Source: Neisseriaceae bacterium JH1-16
GTDB taxonomy: Bacteria; Pseudomonadota; Gammaproteobacteria; Burkholderiales; Chromobacteriaceae
Reading direction: 5' to 3'
Length of the DNA stretch: 64,000 bases
NCBI GenBank assembly: GCA_025989215.1
Contig: JAPDNP010000006.1
Span: 241,462-305,461, forward strand
Shown: positions 1 to 8,361 of the stretch, in pieces
Layout of the letters: each line of letters starts with the position of its first letter
Position numbering within the stretch: the stretch's first letter is position 1
Notes under the pieces: generated by a model
Told to the model about the DNA's origin: nothing
What the model saw: the letters and a program-made list of their open reading frames with translations, nothing else
Database searches by the model: none
Translations under genes and position numbers: made by a program

Positions 1-315
1 TTGATGGCGCGCGCCACGGTGACCATCTGCCACAGTGCCACGCAAAACCTGCAGGAAGAAGTCGGTTCGGCCGACATCCTGGTGGTCGGCGTCGGCAAGC
101 CGAACTTCATCCCGGGCGCCTGGGTGAAGCCGGGTGCGGTGGTGATCGACGTGGGGATCAACCGTCTCGACAACGGTACGCTGTGCGGTGACGTGGAATT
201 TGCCGCTGCCGCCGAACGGGCCGGCTACATTACGCCGGTGCCGGGCGGGGTGGGGCCGATGACGGTGGCCACGCTGCTGGAAAACACGCTGGATTCGGCC
301 AACCTGCGCGACTGA
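1..315 (+). CDS. folD: Methylenetetrahydrofolate dehydrogenase/cyclohydrolase, C-terminal part
   Basis: This is the 3' end of folD; the gene runs off the left edge and the reading frame is open from base 1. The visible 104 residues carry the FolD NADP-binding half: [10 protein letters not shown], then [26 protein letters not shown] and the terminal [18 protein letters not shown] signature. FolD interconverts methylene-, methenyl- and 10-formyl-tetrahydrofolate in the cytosol. The next gene, purU, hydrolyses 10-formyl-THF, so the two sit in the same one-carbon branch, but two hairpins lie between them and they may be separate units. An in-frame ATG at base 4 is internal and not the real start. 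Confidence 0.95.
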   Translation: MMARATVTICHSATQNLQEEVGSADILVVGVGKPNFIPGAWVKPGAVVIDVGINRLDNGTLCGDVEFAAAAERAGYITPVPGGVGPMTVATLLENTLDSANLRD

Positions 316-337
316 ACGTCGGCAGGGTAGTGCTCAA

Positions 338-370
338 GGCGTCTCTAAAGAACGTGTTTTTAGAGACGCC
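338..370. repeat. Hairpin downstream of folD
   Basis: A perfect 12-bp inverted repeat, GGCGTCTCTAAA paired with TTTAGAGACGCC, closes a 9-base loop. It is not followed by a T-run on either strand, so it is more likely a stability or repeat hairpin than a terminator on its own. Confidence 0.6.
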
Positions 371-382
371 CAGACACGGGTG

Positions 383-415
383 CGCCATTGCTACCCCCGG
401 TAGCGATGGCGTTTT
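383..415 (+). terminator. Intrinsic terminator of folD
   Basis: CGCCATTGCTACC pairs with GGTAGCGATGGCG (one mismatch) around a short loop and is followed directly by TTTT. It lies 68 bases after the folD stop and ends about 60 bases before the purU start. Confidence 0.75.
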
Positions 416-476
416 GCTATTCTTGGCCGGTGTGGCTAACACCGGCCCCAACAACGATAGAGAGAACGACAGAAAT

Positions 477-1340
477 ATGAGCAATGCCACGCATTCGGCG
501 ACGCTGCTGATCAGCGCCCCGGACAAGAAGGGGCTGGTCGCTGCGATCGCCAACTTCCTGATGACCTACAACGCCAACATCATGCATGCCGACCAGCACC
601 AGGACAATGTCGAGGGGCTGTTCCTGATGCGGGTACAGTGGGACTTGCGTGGTTTTACGCTGCCGATGGACGATTTTGCCGCCGCTTTCGAGCCGATCGC
701 GCGCGAGCACGACATGGCATGGAAGGTGTCGCTGTCCAGCCGCAAGCCGCGCATGGCGATCTTCGTGTCCAAATACGAGCATTGCCTGGTCGACTTGCTG
801 CACCGCTGGCGCATCGGCGAATTCGACTGCGACATTCCGCTGGTGATCTCCAACCATGAAGACTGCCGCCGTCTGGTCGAATTCAACGGTATCCCGTTCC
901 ATGTGATCCCGGTCACCAAGGACAACAAGGCCGAGGCCGAGGCCGAGCAGTTCCGTCTGATGGAAGAGGCTGGCGTCGATCTGGTGGTGCTGGCCCGCTA
1001 TATGCAGGTGCTGTCGCACGAATTCGTCACCCGCTATCCGAACAAGGTGATCAATATCCATCACAGCTTCCTGCCGGCCTTCGACGGCGCCAAGCCCTAC
1101 CACCGTGCGTTCGCGCGCGGCGTGAAGCTGATCGGCGCGACCAGTCACTATGTGACCGAAGACCTGGACGAGGGCCCGATCATCGAGCAGGAAGTCACCC
1201 GCATCTCGCACCGCGACGAAGTGGACGACCTGGTGCAGAAGGGCCGCGATCTGGAAAAAGTGGTGCTGTCGCGCGCGGTGCGTTGGCACCTCGACCAGCG
1301 CATCCTGTCTTATAACAACAAGACCGTTATCTTTGACTGA
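477..1340 (+). CDS. purU: Formyltetrahydrofolate deformylase
   Basis: 287 residues, close to the usual 280 for PurU. Residues about 5-80 form an ACT domain (TLLISAPDKKGLVAAIANFL) and residues about 90-280 form the formyltransferase fold with the family blocks NIHHSFLPAFDGAKPYHRAF, GATSHYVTEDLDEGPIIEQ and VVLARYMQVLS. The enzyme hydrolyses 10-formyl-THF to THF and formate, balancing the one-carbon pool and supplying formate for purine synthesis; in E. coli the ACT region senses glycine and methionine. I chose the ATG at 477 because the family's N-terminus begins here; an open frame further upstream overlaps the folD terminator and is not needed. Only a weak purine-rich ribosome site precedes it. 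The next gene starts 3 bases after the stop. Confidence 0.95.
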   Translation: MSNATHSATLLISAPDKKGLVAAIANFLMTYNANIMHADQHQDNVEGLFLMRVQWDLRGFTLPMDDFAAAFEPIAREHDMAWKVSLSSRKPRMAIFVSKYEHCLVDLLHRWRIGEFDCDIPLVISNHEDCRRLVEFNGIPFHVIPVTKDNKAEAEAEQFRLMEEAGVDLVVLARYMQVLSHEFVTRYPNKVINIHHSFLPAFDGAKPYHRAFARGVKLIGATSHYVTEDLDEGPIIEQEVTRISHRDEVDDLVQKGRDLEKVVLSRAVRWHLDQRILSYNNKTVIFD

Positions 1341-1343
1341 TCC

Positions 1344-1931
1344 ATGCGCGCTCTGATCGACGATGCCATCAACCTGGTGCGGCTGAAAGTCGCACCGCTT
1401 GAACACTATCAATACCCGCTCTGGCAGGTTGGCCTCGCGCTGACGCTGCTGGGCGTGATTGCCGGGGCCGGCGTGCCCGAACTCGGCAATGGCGGTGGCC
1501 GGGTACTGTTCTTCGTGTTGTTTACCTGGATGGAGACGGTGCTGTTCGCCCGCTTCATCGGCTGGTGGCTGCGTCAGGCGGGCTGGCGCACCCCGCTGCC
1601 GTTGTTGGGGCTGGTGGTGGCGTGCAACGGTCTGCAATTGCTGGCGCCGTTGGTGAGCTGGCTGCCTGACGACGTCGCGCAGGCGATCTCGCTGGCGCTG
1701 TCGCTGGCCAGCCTCTACATCCTGATCAATGCGCTGTCCCGGGTAAGCCAGGTGGCGCGGGTGCGCGTGGCGCTGGGGATTCTGGCGTTCGCACCGGTGG
1801 CGCTGGGGCTGATGATGCTGACTCTGACGCTGTCGGCGAGCCTGGGCTGGGTCGATGTACCGGCCGACCTGCTCAGCGACACTTCCAGCAGTCAGGGAGC
1901 CTCTTCGGGGGCGGACGACAGCGCGCCCTGA
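1344..1931 (+). CDS. Yip1-like polytopic inner-membrane protein, function unknown
   Basis: 195 residues with a charged N-terminus (MRALIDDAINLVRLKVAPLEHYQYP) and about five hydrophobic segments, near residues 28-44, 53-72, 82-105, 112-132 and 143-165, then a short acidic/serine-rich tail. The arrangement resembles Yip1-domain proteins of proteobacteria, but no catalytic motif is visible and I do not assign a function. It starts 3 bases after the purU stop, so it is probably co-transcribed and translationally coupled. It converges with, and overlaps by about 40 bases, the thioredoxin-like gene on the other strand. Confidence 0.75.
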   Translation: MRALIDDAINLVRLKVAPLEHYQYPLWQVGLALTLLGVIAGAGVPELGNGGGRVLFFVLFTWMETVLFARFIGWWLRQAGWRTPLPLLGLVVACNGLQLLAPLVSWLPDDVAQAISLALSLASLYILINALSRVSQVARVRVALGILAFAPVALGLMMLTLTLSASLGWVDVPADLLSDTSSSQGASSGADDSAP

Positions 1932-2242
1932 ATTGCACCGGCCAGGCCCTGTCGTGAAAACGGCGCGTTCACCCAAGCGTGAAACGCGCCGTTTTTGTAG
2001 AGCACGAAGGCCGGCAGGTGAAACAGCTCGAATTCGTGCGCCAGTGCGCTGCTGACCACCACGTCGACGTAGGCGAGCGCATCGATGCTGTCGGGGCGCC
2101 AGCGCGGTAGTACGCGCTGCCAGGCCTTGCAGGCGCCGCAGTGCGGTTGGCCGAACATCACCAGCACAGCGCCGCTGTGCGCCGCCAGGCGCTGGTGAAA
2201 ATCGAATTCGTTAAGCTGCAGCCAGTCAGGCGAGAGCGACAT
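1892..2242 (-). CDS. Thioredoxin-like protein with CGAC active site
   Basis: 116 residues of thioredoxin fold. FGQPHCGACKAWQ gives a CxxC redox site (CGAC) after a beta strand (GAVLVMF), followed by DVVVSSALAHEFELFHLPAFVLYKNGAFHAW, where LP is the position of the conserved cis-Pro. No signal peptide is visible, so it is probably cytosolic. The ATG at 2242 is preferred to one at 2248 because GCAGG lies 6 bases ahead of it. Its start lies inside the 3' end of the Nudix-fold gene (17-base overlap), which implies coupled translation. The partner protein is unknown. Confidence 0.8.
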   Translation of the reverse strand: MSLSPDWLQLNEFDFHQRLAAHSGAVLVMFGQPHCGACKAWQRVLPRWRPDSIDALAYVDVVVSSALAHEFELFHLPAFVLYKNGAFHAWVNAPFSRQGLAGAIQGALSSAPEEAP

Positions 2243-2744
2243 CGGCATCCTGCGGGGTTTCGGCCGACAGGTCCTCCGCGGGCACATCGAGTTTGGCGAT
2301 GTAGCGGGCCAGCCCCAGCAGGGCGCGCAATGCTTCGCCTTTCGGGCCTTCTTCGCCGCGCAGGCGGGCGTAGCGGCGCAGGATGGCGCGGCTGTCGTTG
2401 AACATGTCGAGCGTGCTGTCCGGCGAACCGATCACCGCCATGCGCGACAGTTCGCCCTGTGGGCGCGGGGTGCCTTGCGCCAGTACCAGATAGACTTTGT
2501 GCGCGGTGTGTGGGGTGATGTGGTCGAACAGGTAGAGGATGGAGTGGGCGCGCAGGCCGGTGCTGTCGCGCAGTTCGCGCAGCAGTGCCTGCGGGCGCAG
2601 TTCGCCGCGGTTGGCATTGCCGCCGGGCAGGGCGAAGCGGCCGCCGGTGCGGGCGGTGACCAGCACGCCGTCGGGCAGTTCGACGATGGCGGTGGCACGA
2701 CGCGCCAGCGAGGCGGGCAGTCGGGGTTCGGTACGATATTCCAT
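2226..2744 (-). CDS. Nudix-fold hydrolase with an altered Nudix box
   Basis: 172 residues. Residues about 16-130 match the Nudix fold: ARRATAIVELPDGVLVTARTGGRFALPGG, then the Nudix box region GNANRGELRPQALLRELRD followed by STGL. In the consensus GX5EX7REUXEEXGU the G, first E and RE are kept but the EE pair that helps hold Mg2+ reads DS. The protein may therefore be a weak or non-hydrolytic family member. A C-terminal extension of about 40 residues (RARLRGEEGPKGEALRALLGLARYIAKL) is probably helical. The start at 2744 matches the beginning of the fold. It overlaps the thioredoxin-like gene. Substrate unknown. Confidence 0.8.
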   Translation of the reverse strand: MEYRTEPRLPASLARRATAIVELPDGVLVTARTGGRFALPGGNANRGELRPQALLRELRDSTGLRAHSILYLFDHITPHTAHKVYLVLAQGTPRPQGELSRMAVIGSPDSTLDMFNDSRAILRRYARLRGEEGPKGEALRALLGLARYIAKLDVPAEDLSAETPQDADVALA

Positions 2745-2855
2745 TGCTGATAATTCGGGGCTGTGTTGGTCAGCCCGTCCAAAAAGGGGCCGGCGATGCC
2801 GGGCGGCGTCCGGGAGTATCAGGTAAAGCGCGTGGTCGGGGAGGAGGCCGGCCAC

Positions 2856-2884
2856 GAAAAACGGGAGGGGTGTTTCCCTCCCGT
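2856..2884 (-). terminator. Intrinsic terminator of efp
   Basis: On the minus strand ACGGGAGGG pairs with CCCTCCCGT around a short AAACAC-type loop, and TTTTT follows. It lies about 20 bases after the efp stop codon. Confidence 0.85.
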
Positions 2885-2904
2885 TCTGTCGACGGTGTCC
2901 GGTA

Positions 2905-3468
2905 TCAGGCGCGCTTCTTGAATTCGCCGGTACGGGTGTCGATTTCGATGCGATCGCCGATTTCCACGAAGGCGGCAACGGTGATTTCGAGGGTGGCACC
3001 CTTCAGGCGGGCCGGCTTCATGACCTTGCCCGAGGTGTCGCCCTTGACGGCCGGCTCGGTGTATTCCACTTCGCGGACCACGGTGGTCGGCAGTTCGACC
3101 GAGATCGCCTTGCCGTTGTAGAAGGTTACGTCGCAGACATCTTCCATGCCGTCGATCAGGTAAGCCAGTGCGTCGGACATGTTTTCGGCTTCAACCTCAT
3201 ACTGGTTGAATTCGCTGTCCATGAACACGTACATCGGATCGGCAAAGTAGCTGTAGGTACATTCTTTGCGGTCGAGCACGACCACGTCGAATTTTTCGTC
3301 GGCTTTGTAGACGGCTTCGGAAGCGCTGCCGGTCAGCAGGTTCTTCATCTTCATCTTAACGACGGAAGCGTTACGGCCGGATTTGCTGAATTCAGCCTTC
3401 TGCACGACCATCGGATCGTTGCCCAGCATGAATACGTTGCCTGGGCGGAGTTCCTGTGCGGTTTTCAT
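2905..3468 (-). CDS. efp: Elongation factor P (Arg32 type)
   Basis: 187 residues, the full normal length, with a KOW-like N-terminal domain and two OB folds. EF-P binds the ribosome between the P and E sites and rescues ribosomes stalled at polyproline. The loop tip reads KSGRNAS, with Arg at position 32. This is the EF-P class that is activated by EarP-mediated rhamnosylation, not the lysine class modified by EpmA/B. The earP gene lies directly upstream on the same strand, 44 bases away, which agrees with the Arg32 reading. AGGA precedes the ATG, and a strong terminator follows the stop. Confidence 0.97.
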   Translation of the reverse strand: MKTAQELRPGNVFMLGNDPMVVQKAEFSKSGRNASVVKMKMKNLLTGSASEAVYKADEKFDVVVLDRKECTYSYFADPMYVFMDSEFNQYEVEAENMSDALAYLIDGMEDVCDVTFYNGKAISVELPTTVVREVEYTEPAVKGDTSGKVMKPARLKGATLEITVAAFVEIGDRIEIDTRTGEFKKRA

Positions 3469-3512
3469 TTACGTCAAAGTCCTGTTTGGAAAACGATTTC
3501 CGGAAAAACTCG

Positions 3513-4664
3513 CTATTGTAGCCAATTTTCGGCGTTGTGCACCAGCTGCCCGGCGAGCTCGCCGTGTGCGCGTTGCTGTTTTGCCCAGGCTTGCGCGTGC
3601 TGCTTTAGCTCCGGCAAGGCTGTAGTAAAGCTTGGCCACAAGGCGGCCGCGTCAGCCCCGGTATTGAAGGCGCGGTTCATATTGCCGAGTAGCGTGGCCT
3701 GCTCGGGCGGCAGCGCGGCGAGGTAGCGATCGAGGAAGGCGTCGAGTTTCACCAGGTGCGCGCCCTCGTCCTGCGGGTAGATGTGCCAGACGAACGGGCG
3801 CGCCGCCCATTGCGCGCGCACGAAGCTATCCTCGCCGCGCACGATATTGGCATCGCAACTCCACAGCAGTCGGTCGTAGCCGGACTGGTCGGTGAACGGC
3901 AGTATTTTGACGGTCAACTGGCCGCGTTGCAGCAGCAGGCCGGCGCTCAAAGGTTGGTCGAACAGAGGTGCGAGGCTGCTCAATGCCCGGCCGGCCGGTA
4001 CCAGCGCGGTGACCGGGGTAGGGCCCTGGCTCCAGGCCTCGACGAGACCGGTCAGCGCATCGGCCTCGTAGCAGAACACGCTGATGCGCAATTCGTCTGG
4101 CCGGCGTGCCGGCAGGCCGAGCGTCTGCCAGTAGGCGGCCTGGGCCGCCTCGTCGGCCTGCCAGGCGTCGCGCGCTTCCAACAGGCCGGCCTCGCATAGC
4201 AGGCCGCCGGTCTCGGCGCTGAAGCCGGGGAAGAAGAAGCGCTTCATCAGGCCCAGTCGCGGCTGCGGCGAGGAGAGGTTGTGGCAGCCGTCCACCCAGT
4301 CTTCGGCCGACAGGTATTCCAGGTTGTACCAGGCGGGCTGCGGGCGACGCTGCTGCATTGCGGAGAGATAGGCGTCGGGCAGGCTGCAGGCAAAGGCCTC
4401 GATCACCACCTCGGCGGCGTCGACCTCGGGGAAGCCATCGCGCGGCCATAGCCGCACGGTGATGCCGGCAACCTGCTGTTCGGCCAACGTGACGTTCAGA
4501 CCGGGGCAGAGCCGGGCGAAGCTTGCCAGGTCGTCGACCCACAGCCGCACCGTCTGGCCGTGTTCGTGCGCCAGCTGGCGTGCCAGACGCCAGGTGACGC
4601 CGATGTCGCCGAAGTTGTCGATGACGGTGCAGAAGATGTCCCAGGTGCGGGCGGGATGGCTCAT
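3513..4664 (-). CDS. earP: EF-P arginine rhamnosyltransferase
   Basis: 383 residues of the EarP (DUF2331) family. The N-terminus WDIFCTVIDNFGDIGVTWRLARQL contains the two conserved aspartates of the DNxGD motif (D17 and D21 region) used for catalysis and acceptor binding, and the C-terminal lobe carries RGEDSFVRAQWAARPFVWHIYPQ, the dTDP-rhamnose-binding segment with its conserved Glu/Asp. EarP transfers rhamnose from dTDP-beta-L-rhamnose to Arg32 of EF-P. Its substrate is encoded just downstream. The ATG at 4664 puts the family motif at the usual distance from the N-terminus. Confidence 0.95.
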   Translation of the reverse strand: MSHPARTWDIFCTVIDNFGDIGVTWRLARQLAHEHGQTVRLWVDDLASFARLCPGLNVTLAEQQVAGITVRLWPRDGFPEVDAAEVVIEAFACSLPDAYLSAMQQRRPQPAWYNLEYLSAEDWVDGCHNLSSPQPRLGLMKRFFFPGFSAETGGLLCEAGLLEARDAWQADEAAQAAYWQTLGLPARRPDELRISVFCYEADALTGLVEAWSQGPTPVTALVPAGRALSSLAPLFDQPLSAGLLLQRGQLTVKILPFTDQSGYDRLLWSCDANIVRGEDSFVRAQWAARPFVWHIYPQDEGAHLVKLDAFLDRYLAALPPEQATLLGNMNRAFNTGADAAALWPSFTTALPELKQHAQAWAKQQRAHGELAGQLVHNAENWLQ

Positions 4665-4809
4665 GACGGGATGGAAGGTTGGCCGAAAGCGGCCATTATC
4701 CGCGCTTTGAGCTGCGCCGGAAACGCGGACGCGTCGGGCATCGAGGCGCGGCAGCGCGGTTGCCTGCGCCCGCCCGATACAACTGCGGGCGGGTTTGACT
4801 CAGTGGCGT

Positions 4810-6036
4810 TCAGTAGGCGACGTAGGGGCCGTTACCGGCAGGCGTGTTCGCCCCTTCGAGCGCGGTGAACACCTGGCGTCCGTAGAAGAACGGCAGTCCC
4901 CAGTCGAAAGTGGCCGCGTTCAACCCAGGGCCGCCCAGATTGGAAAACGCGGCATAGGACGGATTGTTCTGGAACAGCGATACCGCGTTGGCCATCGCGA
5001 AGCCGACTGTGCCGCTGGTATTGGTGCCGCTATTGCTGGCCGACAGGCTGAGCGGCGTGTTTGGGCAGGAGAAGTCCGCGGCGACGGAGCCGCTGGCGCA
5101 GGTTGGGATGCTGCTGTCGTTGAGGAAGATGGCGTTCGAGCCGCTGTCGATGAAGCCGGTGTTGTAGGTGGTGCCCTTGTAGGTGACGCTCAGCGTACCG
5201 GAGCTCGGGTTGAGCCCGAGTGCCACGGCGCTGCCCAGGCCGTTGTTGGTACGGGTGCCGATGCCGAAGATCAGCGAGCCGGTGGCGGTGGCATTGCCAT
5301 TGCTGCCGATCGCCGGTAGCTGGATCAGCGTGCCGTTGTTGTCGCCGGCAAACAGCGACACCGGATTGGTGATCTGCTGCGCCAAGGGCTGTGTGGTCGA
5401 CTGGCAGGAGCTGGAGCCGTTCGGGCAGGTGAAATAGAGGTTGGCCGTCGTACCGGACACGCAGGCGTTGCCGCAGTCCTGGCGGAAGACCCCGACGCCG
5501 AGGATGCCGTTGGCGCCCAGCGCCGAGGTGGTGTTCATCGCCGGGCCGATGCTGCTGCAGGTGCTGGGAACATTCGGGAAGCCTGAGTCGCCGATCACCT
5601 GGATCGGCAGGGAGCTGGCCTGTTCGCCGCTGATCTTCAAGTCGGCCGTCTTGACGGCGCCCCAGCTGTAGGAATGGGCGAACTGGGCGCAAGAGGCGAT
5701 AGGCACGCCGCTGCCATTGGTCTGCTGCGGCAGTGCGACATTCAGCGCCGAGGCGAGGATGCGCAGGCCGGTGGAGCCGGTGTCGACCAGGACATGGTCG
5801 ATGGTCTGGCAACTGCCGCTACCGGGGGCACACAGGGTGACGGATACATAGGGAATGTTGACGGTGACGAAACTGTTGGTGGCCGGCCCCTGATCGATGC
5901 TGATGGCCTGGACGTTCGGCCCGGCCGGTCCAGGGGCTACGGCCGGGCTGCCGCCACCGCCACCCCCTCCGCCGCCTCCGCAAGCGGCCAGTAACAGCGC
6001 AATGCCGAAGCAGATCGTCGCCAAGAATGTGCGCAT
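4810..6036 (-). CDS. DUF3443 lipoprotein with aspartic-protease-like DTG/DSG motifs
   Basis: 408 residues. It begins with a lipoprotein signal (FGIALLLAAC, lipobox Cys19) followed by ten glycines, so it should be membrane-anchored in the periplasm or on the outer membrane. The body matches DUF3443 proteins of betaproteobacteria. Two motifs stand out: VDTGSTGLRI (Asp85) and FIDSGSNAIF (Asp297), the spacing and form of a two-lobed pepsin-like aspartic protease. Eight or more cysteines (CAPGSGSC, CSS, CGNAC, CPNGSSSC) suggest disulfides. Proteolysis is inference only. The ATG at 6036 has AAGGAG upstream; a longer reading frame exists but would bury the signal peptide. It is paired with the DUF2844 gene 10 bases upstream. 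Confidence 0.85.
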   Translation of the reverse strand: MRTFLATICFGIALLLAACGGGGGGGGGGSPAVAPGPAGPNVQAISIDQGPATNSFVTVNIPYVSVTLCAPGSGSCQTIDHVLVDTGSTGLRILASALNVALPQQTNGSGVPIASCAQFAHSYSWGAVKTADLKISGEQASSLPIQVIGDSGFPNVPSTCSSIGPAMNTTSALGANGILGVGVFRQDCGNACVSGTTANLYFTCPNGSSSCQSTTQPLAQQITNPVSLFAGDNNGTLIQLPAIGSNGNATATGSLIFGIGTRTNNGLGSAVALGLNPSSGTLSVTYKGTTYNTGFIDSGSNAIFLNDSSIPTCASGSVAADFSCPNTPLSLSASNSGTNTSGTVGFAMANAVSLFQNNPSYAAFSNLGGPGLNAATFDWGLPFFYGRQVFTALEGANTPAGNGPYVAY

Positions 6037-6046
6037 GCGGGTCTCC

Positions 6047-6520
6047 TTAACGGATGTCATCGGCAGAAACACCCTGTGGCAATTGAGCCGGCAGATAGGC
6101 CTGGCCCATGAAGGCGCGCATATGGCCGTAGGAGCGGACGACCAGCCCGGGCTGCGCCACGGTCATCGGGCCGTGCCTGGCTTGCTTGAGCGCGGCGGCA
6201 TCGACGTATTGGGGAAAGTAGTCGCCCAGCAGTTGGCGCAGGTCCGGCATGAAGGGTCCTTGCCATGCGACGCCGAACACGGTGCCGCCGGCCGATACGT
6301 ACTCCCGTACCGTGGTGCCCGACGGCAGTTGGATTTCGTGGACGCTGTAGCCGGTGGGTGCGTTCAGCATGCGGCGGCTGGCCTGCATCTGGCTCTGATC
6401 CGTTTGCACCGAATCCACGCTTTTGCCCAGCGTGGCATGCGCCGCCAGTGGTATTAGCAGCGCTGTCAGCGCGGTACTCGAAATCCATCTCCTGTAACGC
6501 ATGCCAACCCCCGGGTTCAT
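6047..6520 (-). CDS. DUF2844 secreted protein, partner of the DUF3443 gene
   Basis: 157 residues with a Sec signal peptide (RRWISSTALTALLIPLAAHA, cleavage likely after AHA near residue 29). The mature part matches the DUF2844 family: ATLGKSVDSVQTD, YSVHEIQLPSGTTVREYVS, VFGVAWQGPFMPDLRQLLGDYFPQY. DUF2844 and DUF3443 genes commonly occur side by side in betaproteobacteria; no role is established. An alternative start at 6502 (MRYRRW) would give a tighter signal peptide; neither has a strong ribosome site. The stop is 10 bases before the DUF3443 start, so the two are probably one transcript. Confidence 0.8.
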   Translation of the reverse strand: MNPGVGMRYRRWISSTALTALLIPLAAHATLGKSVDSVQTDQSQMQASRRMLNAPTGYSVHEIQLPSGTTVREYVSAGGTVFGVAWQGPFMPDLRQLLGDYFPQYVDAAALKQARHGPMTVAQPGLVVRSYGHMRAFMGQAYLPAQLPQGVSADDIR

Positions 6521-7007
6521 TTGCCAGTGTCTTCACTATATGCACAGTAAAGGTCGTAATCCGTCGGACAGTCAATTTATATTTATTTGTCATTTTATCG
6601 TCATGTGCTTCGCATCCAGCCAGGCCGTGTCGATGTCGTTCGCCAGGACGCTGCGGCGTAACAAGGTCGCCGGGTCTGGAGTCCGGCGCTGCTTCTGTTG
6701 TACCGACCAAGTGACGAGCCGTGCCGTCTAGAAGAAGGCCCCGCTGTCGGAGCGGCTTGAAGCGGCTAGGCCCATTCTGTTGGGTCGGGATGCAAGCCGG
6801 GACGGGGCGCCAGCGAGACGCTGCCGTGGGCACTATGTCGCGGCGCGCACGAAACAGATCGCCTTGCAGGCGATCTCGGGTGGCGGGGTCTTACCGGGGG
6901 GCGAGATCGGCAGAAACAGTACCGCCCTCGCAGAGCCGAGGGCGGTGTCGTTGAGGAGGGCGGTGTTCGGCCAGGCTAGCGTGCTTGGCCTTGGCCGAAC
7001 GAAGGGC
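6521..7007. other. 487-bp region without a gene
   Basis: I find no coding region supported by start site and composition. The right end holds the terminator hairpin of the glutamine-synthetase-family gene and a TTGGCCGAA motif pair (degenerate copy near 6965, exact copy at 6991). The left end should carry the promoter of the DUF2844/DUF3443 pair; the sequence near 6535-6600 is locally AT-rich. Confidence 0.5.
6923..6950 (-). terminator. Terminator hairpin after the glutamine-synthetase-family gene
   Basis: ACCGCCCTCG pairs perfectly with CGAGGGCGGT around a 6-base loop. The U-tract is poor on both strands. It lies about 60 bases after the minus-strand stop at 7008. Confidence 0.6.
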
Positions 7008-8348
7008 TTACACGTGCAAGAGCAGGTAGCGCCGCTCCCACGGGCTGATCACATCGAAGAACTCGCGGTACTCGGCGTCCTTGATCGCGGCGTAGGCCTT
7101 GATGAAGTGCTCGCCGAACAGTTCGGCCAATGGTTCGCAGCGTGCCAGCATCTCGATCGCGTCGTCGAGGTGGCGCGGCAGCTGGTGCGGCTGCTCGTAG
7201 GCGCTGCCAGTCAACGGCTCGCTCGGCTGCAGTTGCTCACGCATCCCCAGCAGGCCGCAGGCGAGGCTGGCGGCAATCGCCAGATACGGGTTGACGTCGA
7301 CGCCCGGCAGGCGGTTTTCCACCCGGCGCGCCTCCGGCCCCGAATGCGGCACGCGCAGGCCGCAGGTGCGGTTGTCGTAGCCCCACGACAGGTTGATCGG
7401 CGCCGAGGTGTAGCGAGACAGGCGGCGGTAGGAGTTCACGTACGGCGCGAAGAACGGCATCGCCGGCGGCAGGTAGTGCTGCAGGCCGCCGATGTAGTGC
7501 AGGAAGGCGTCGGACGGGCTGCCGTCGGCGTTCGAGAAGATGTTCTGCCCGGTTTCCTTGTCGATCACGCTCTGATGGATATGCATTGCGCTGCCCGGCT
7601 GGCCCTGCATCGGCTTGGCCATGAAGGTGGCGTACATCTTGTTGCGGATCGCCACCTCGCGCACGGTGCGCTTGAACAGGAACACCTGGTCGGCCAGGTC
7701 GAGCGGGTCGCCGTGGTCCAGGTTGATCTCCATCTGCGCGGTGCCCATCTCGTGGATCAGCGTATCGAGCGCCAGGCCCTGCGCTTCGCACCAGTCGTAG
7801 ATCACGTCGAAGATGTCGTCGTACTCGTTGACCGCGTCGATGCTGAAGCTCTGGCGGCCCGCCTCGGTGCGGCCGGTGCGGCCTACCGGTGGCGATAGCG
7901 GAATATCCTCGTCCGGTTGCACCTGAACCAGATAAAATTCCATTTCCGGTGCGACAACCGCTTTTAATCCGGCGTCGTCATACAGTTTCAGGATGTGTTT
8001 CAGTACATTGCGTGGCGACAGCTCGGCCGGCGTGCCGTCGAAGTCAACGCAATCGTGGATGATCTGGGCGGTCGGCTCATTGGCCCAGGGAACCAGCCGG
8101 ACGGAATTAGGGTCTGGGATCAGCCGCATGTCCGGATCGGCTTCGGAGGTGAAGTCCTGCTCCGGATAGTCGCCGGTGACGGTGAGCGCCAGTACCGCTT
8201 CGGGCAGGCGCAGCCCTTCGGCGGGGCGGTATTTGTTGCGCGGCACGATCTTGCCGCGGGCGAGGCCGGTCATGTCCGGGATCAGACACTCGACTTCGGT
8301 GATGTGGTGTTCGTCCAGCCATTGGTCTAACGGATGCGGGGTTGTCAT
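7008..8348 (-). CDS. Glutamine synthetase family, gamma-glutamylpolyamine synthetase (PuuA/SpuI-like)
   Basis: 446 residues of GS type. Conserved blocks include CLIPDMTGLARGKIVPR near the N-terminus, APEMEFYLVQ, GRQSFSIDAVNEYDDIFDVI, HEMGTAQMEINLDHGDP, GSAMHIHQS and the NRxPG-like VENRLPGVDVNPYLAIAA. The GRQSFSIDA and DxGTAQMEIN blocks match PuuA-like enzymes that ligate glutamate to putrescine or other amines, and not canonical GlnA, which is longer and has an adenylylation loop. Polyamine catabolism is therefore likely, but no other puu genes lie here, so the amine is uncertain. The start at 8348 has AGAGG upstream and follows a small ORF by 13 bases. Confidence 0.85.
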   Translation of the reverse strand: MTTPHPLDQWLDEHHITEVECLIPDMTGLARGKIVPRNKYRPAEGLRLPEAVLALTVTGDYPEQDFTSEADPDMRLIPDPNSVRLVPWANEPTAQIIHDCVDFDGTPAELSPRNVLKHILKLYDDAGLKAVVAPEMEFYLVQVQPDEDIPLSPPVGRTGRTEAGRQSFSIDAVNEYDDIFDVIYDWCEAQGLALDTLIHEMGTAQMEINLDHGDPLDLADQVFLFKRTVREVAIRNKMYATFMAKPMQGQPGSAMHIHQSVIDKETGQNIFSNADGSPSDAFLHYIGGLQHYLPPAMPFFAPYVNSYRRLSRYTSAPINLSWGYDNRTCGLRVPHSGPEARRVENRLPGVDVNPYLAIAASLACGLLGMREQLQPSEPLTGSAYEQPHQLPRHLDDAIEMLARCEPLAELFGEHFIKAYAAIKDAEYREFFDVISPWERRYLLLHV

Positions 8349-8361
8349 AAAGCCTCTGTGA

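Noticed and set aside
338..370. Simple terminator reading of the hairpin after folD
   Set aside because: The T-run lies in the loop, not after the stem; the next hairpin at 383-415 is the better terminator.
417..1976. 519-codon open frame on the minus strand over purU
   Set aside because: It mirrors purU and the following gene, its composition is rich in Gln/His/Arg as expected of an antisense shadow, and both sense genes have clear families.
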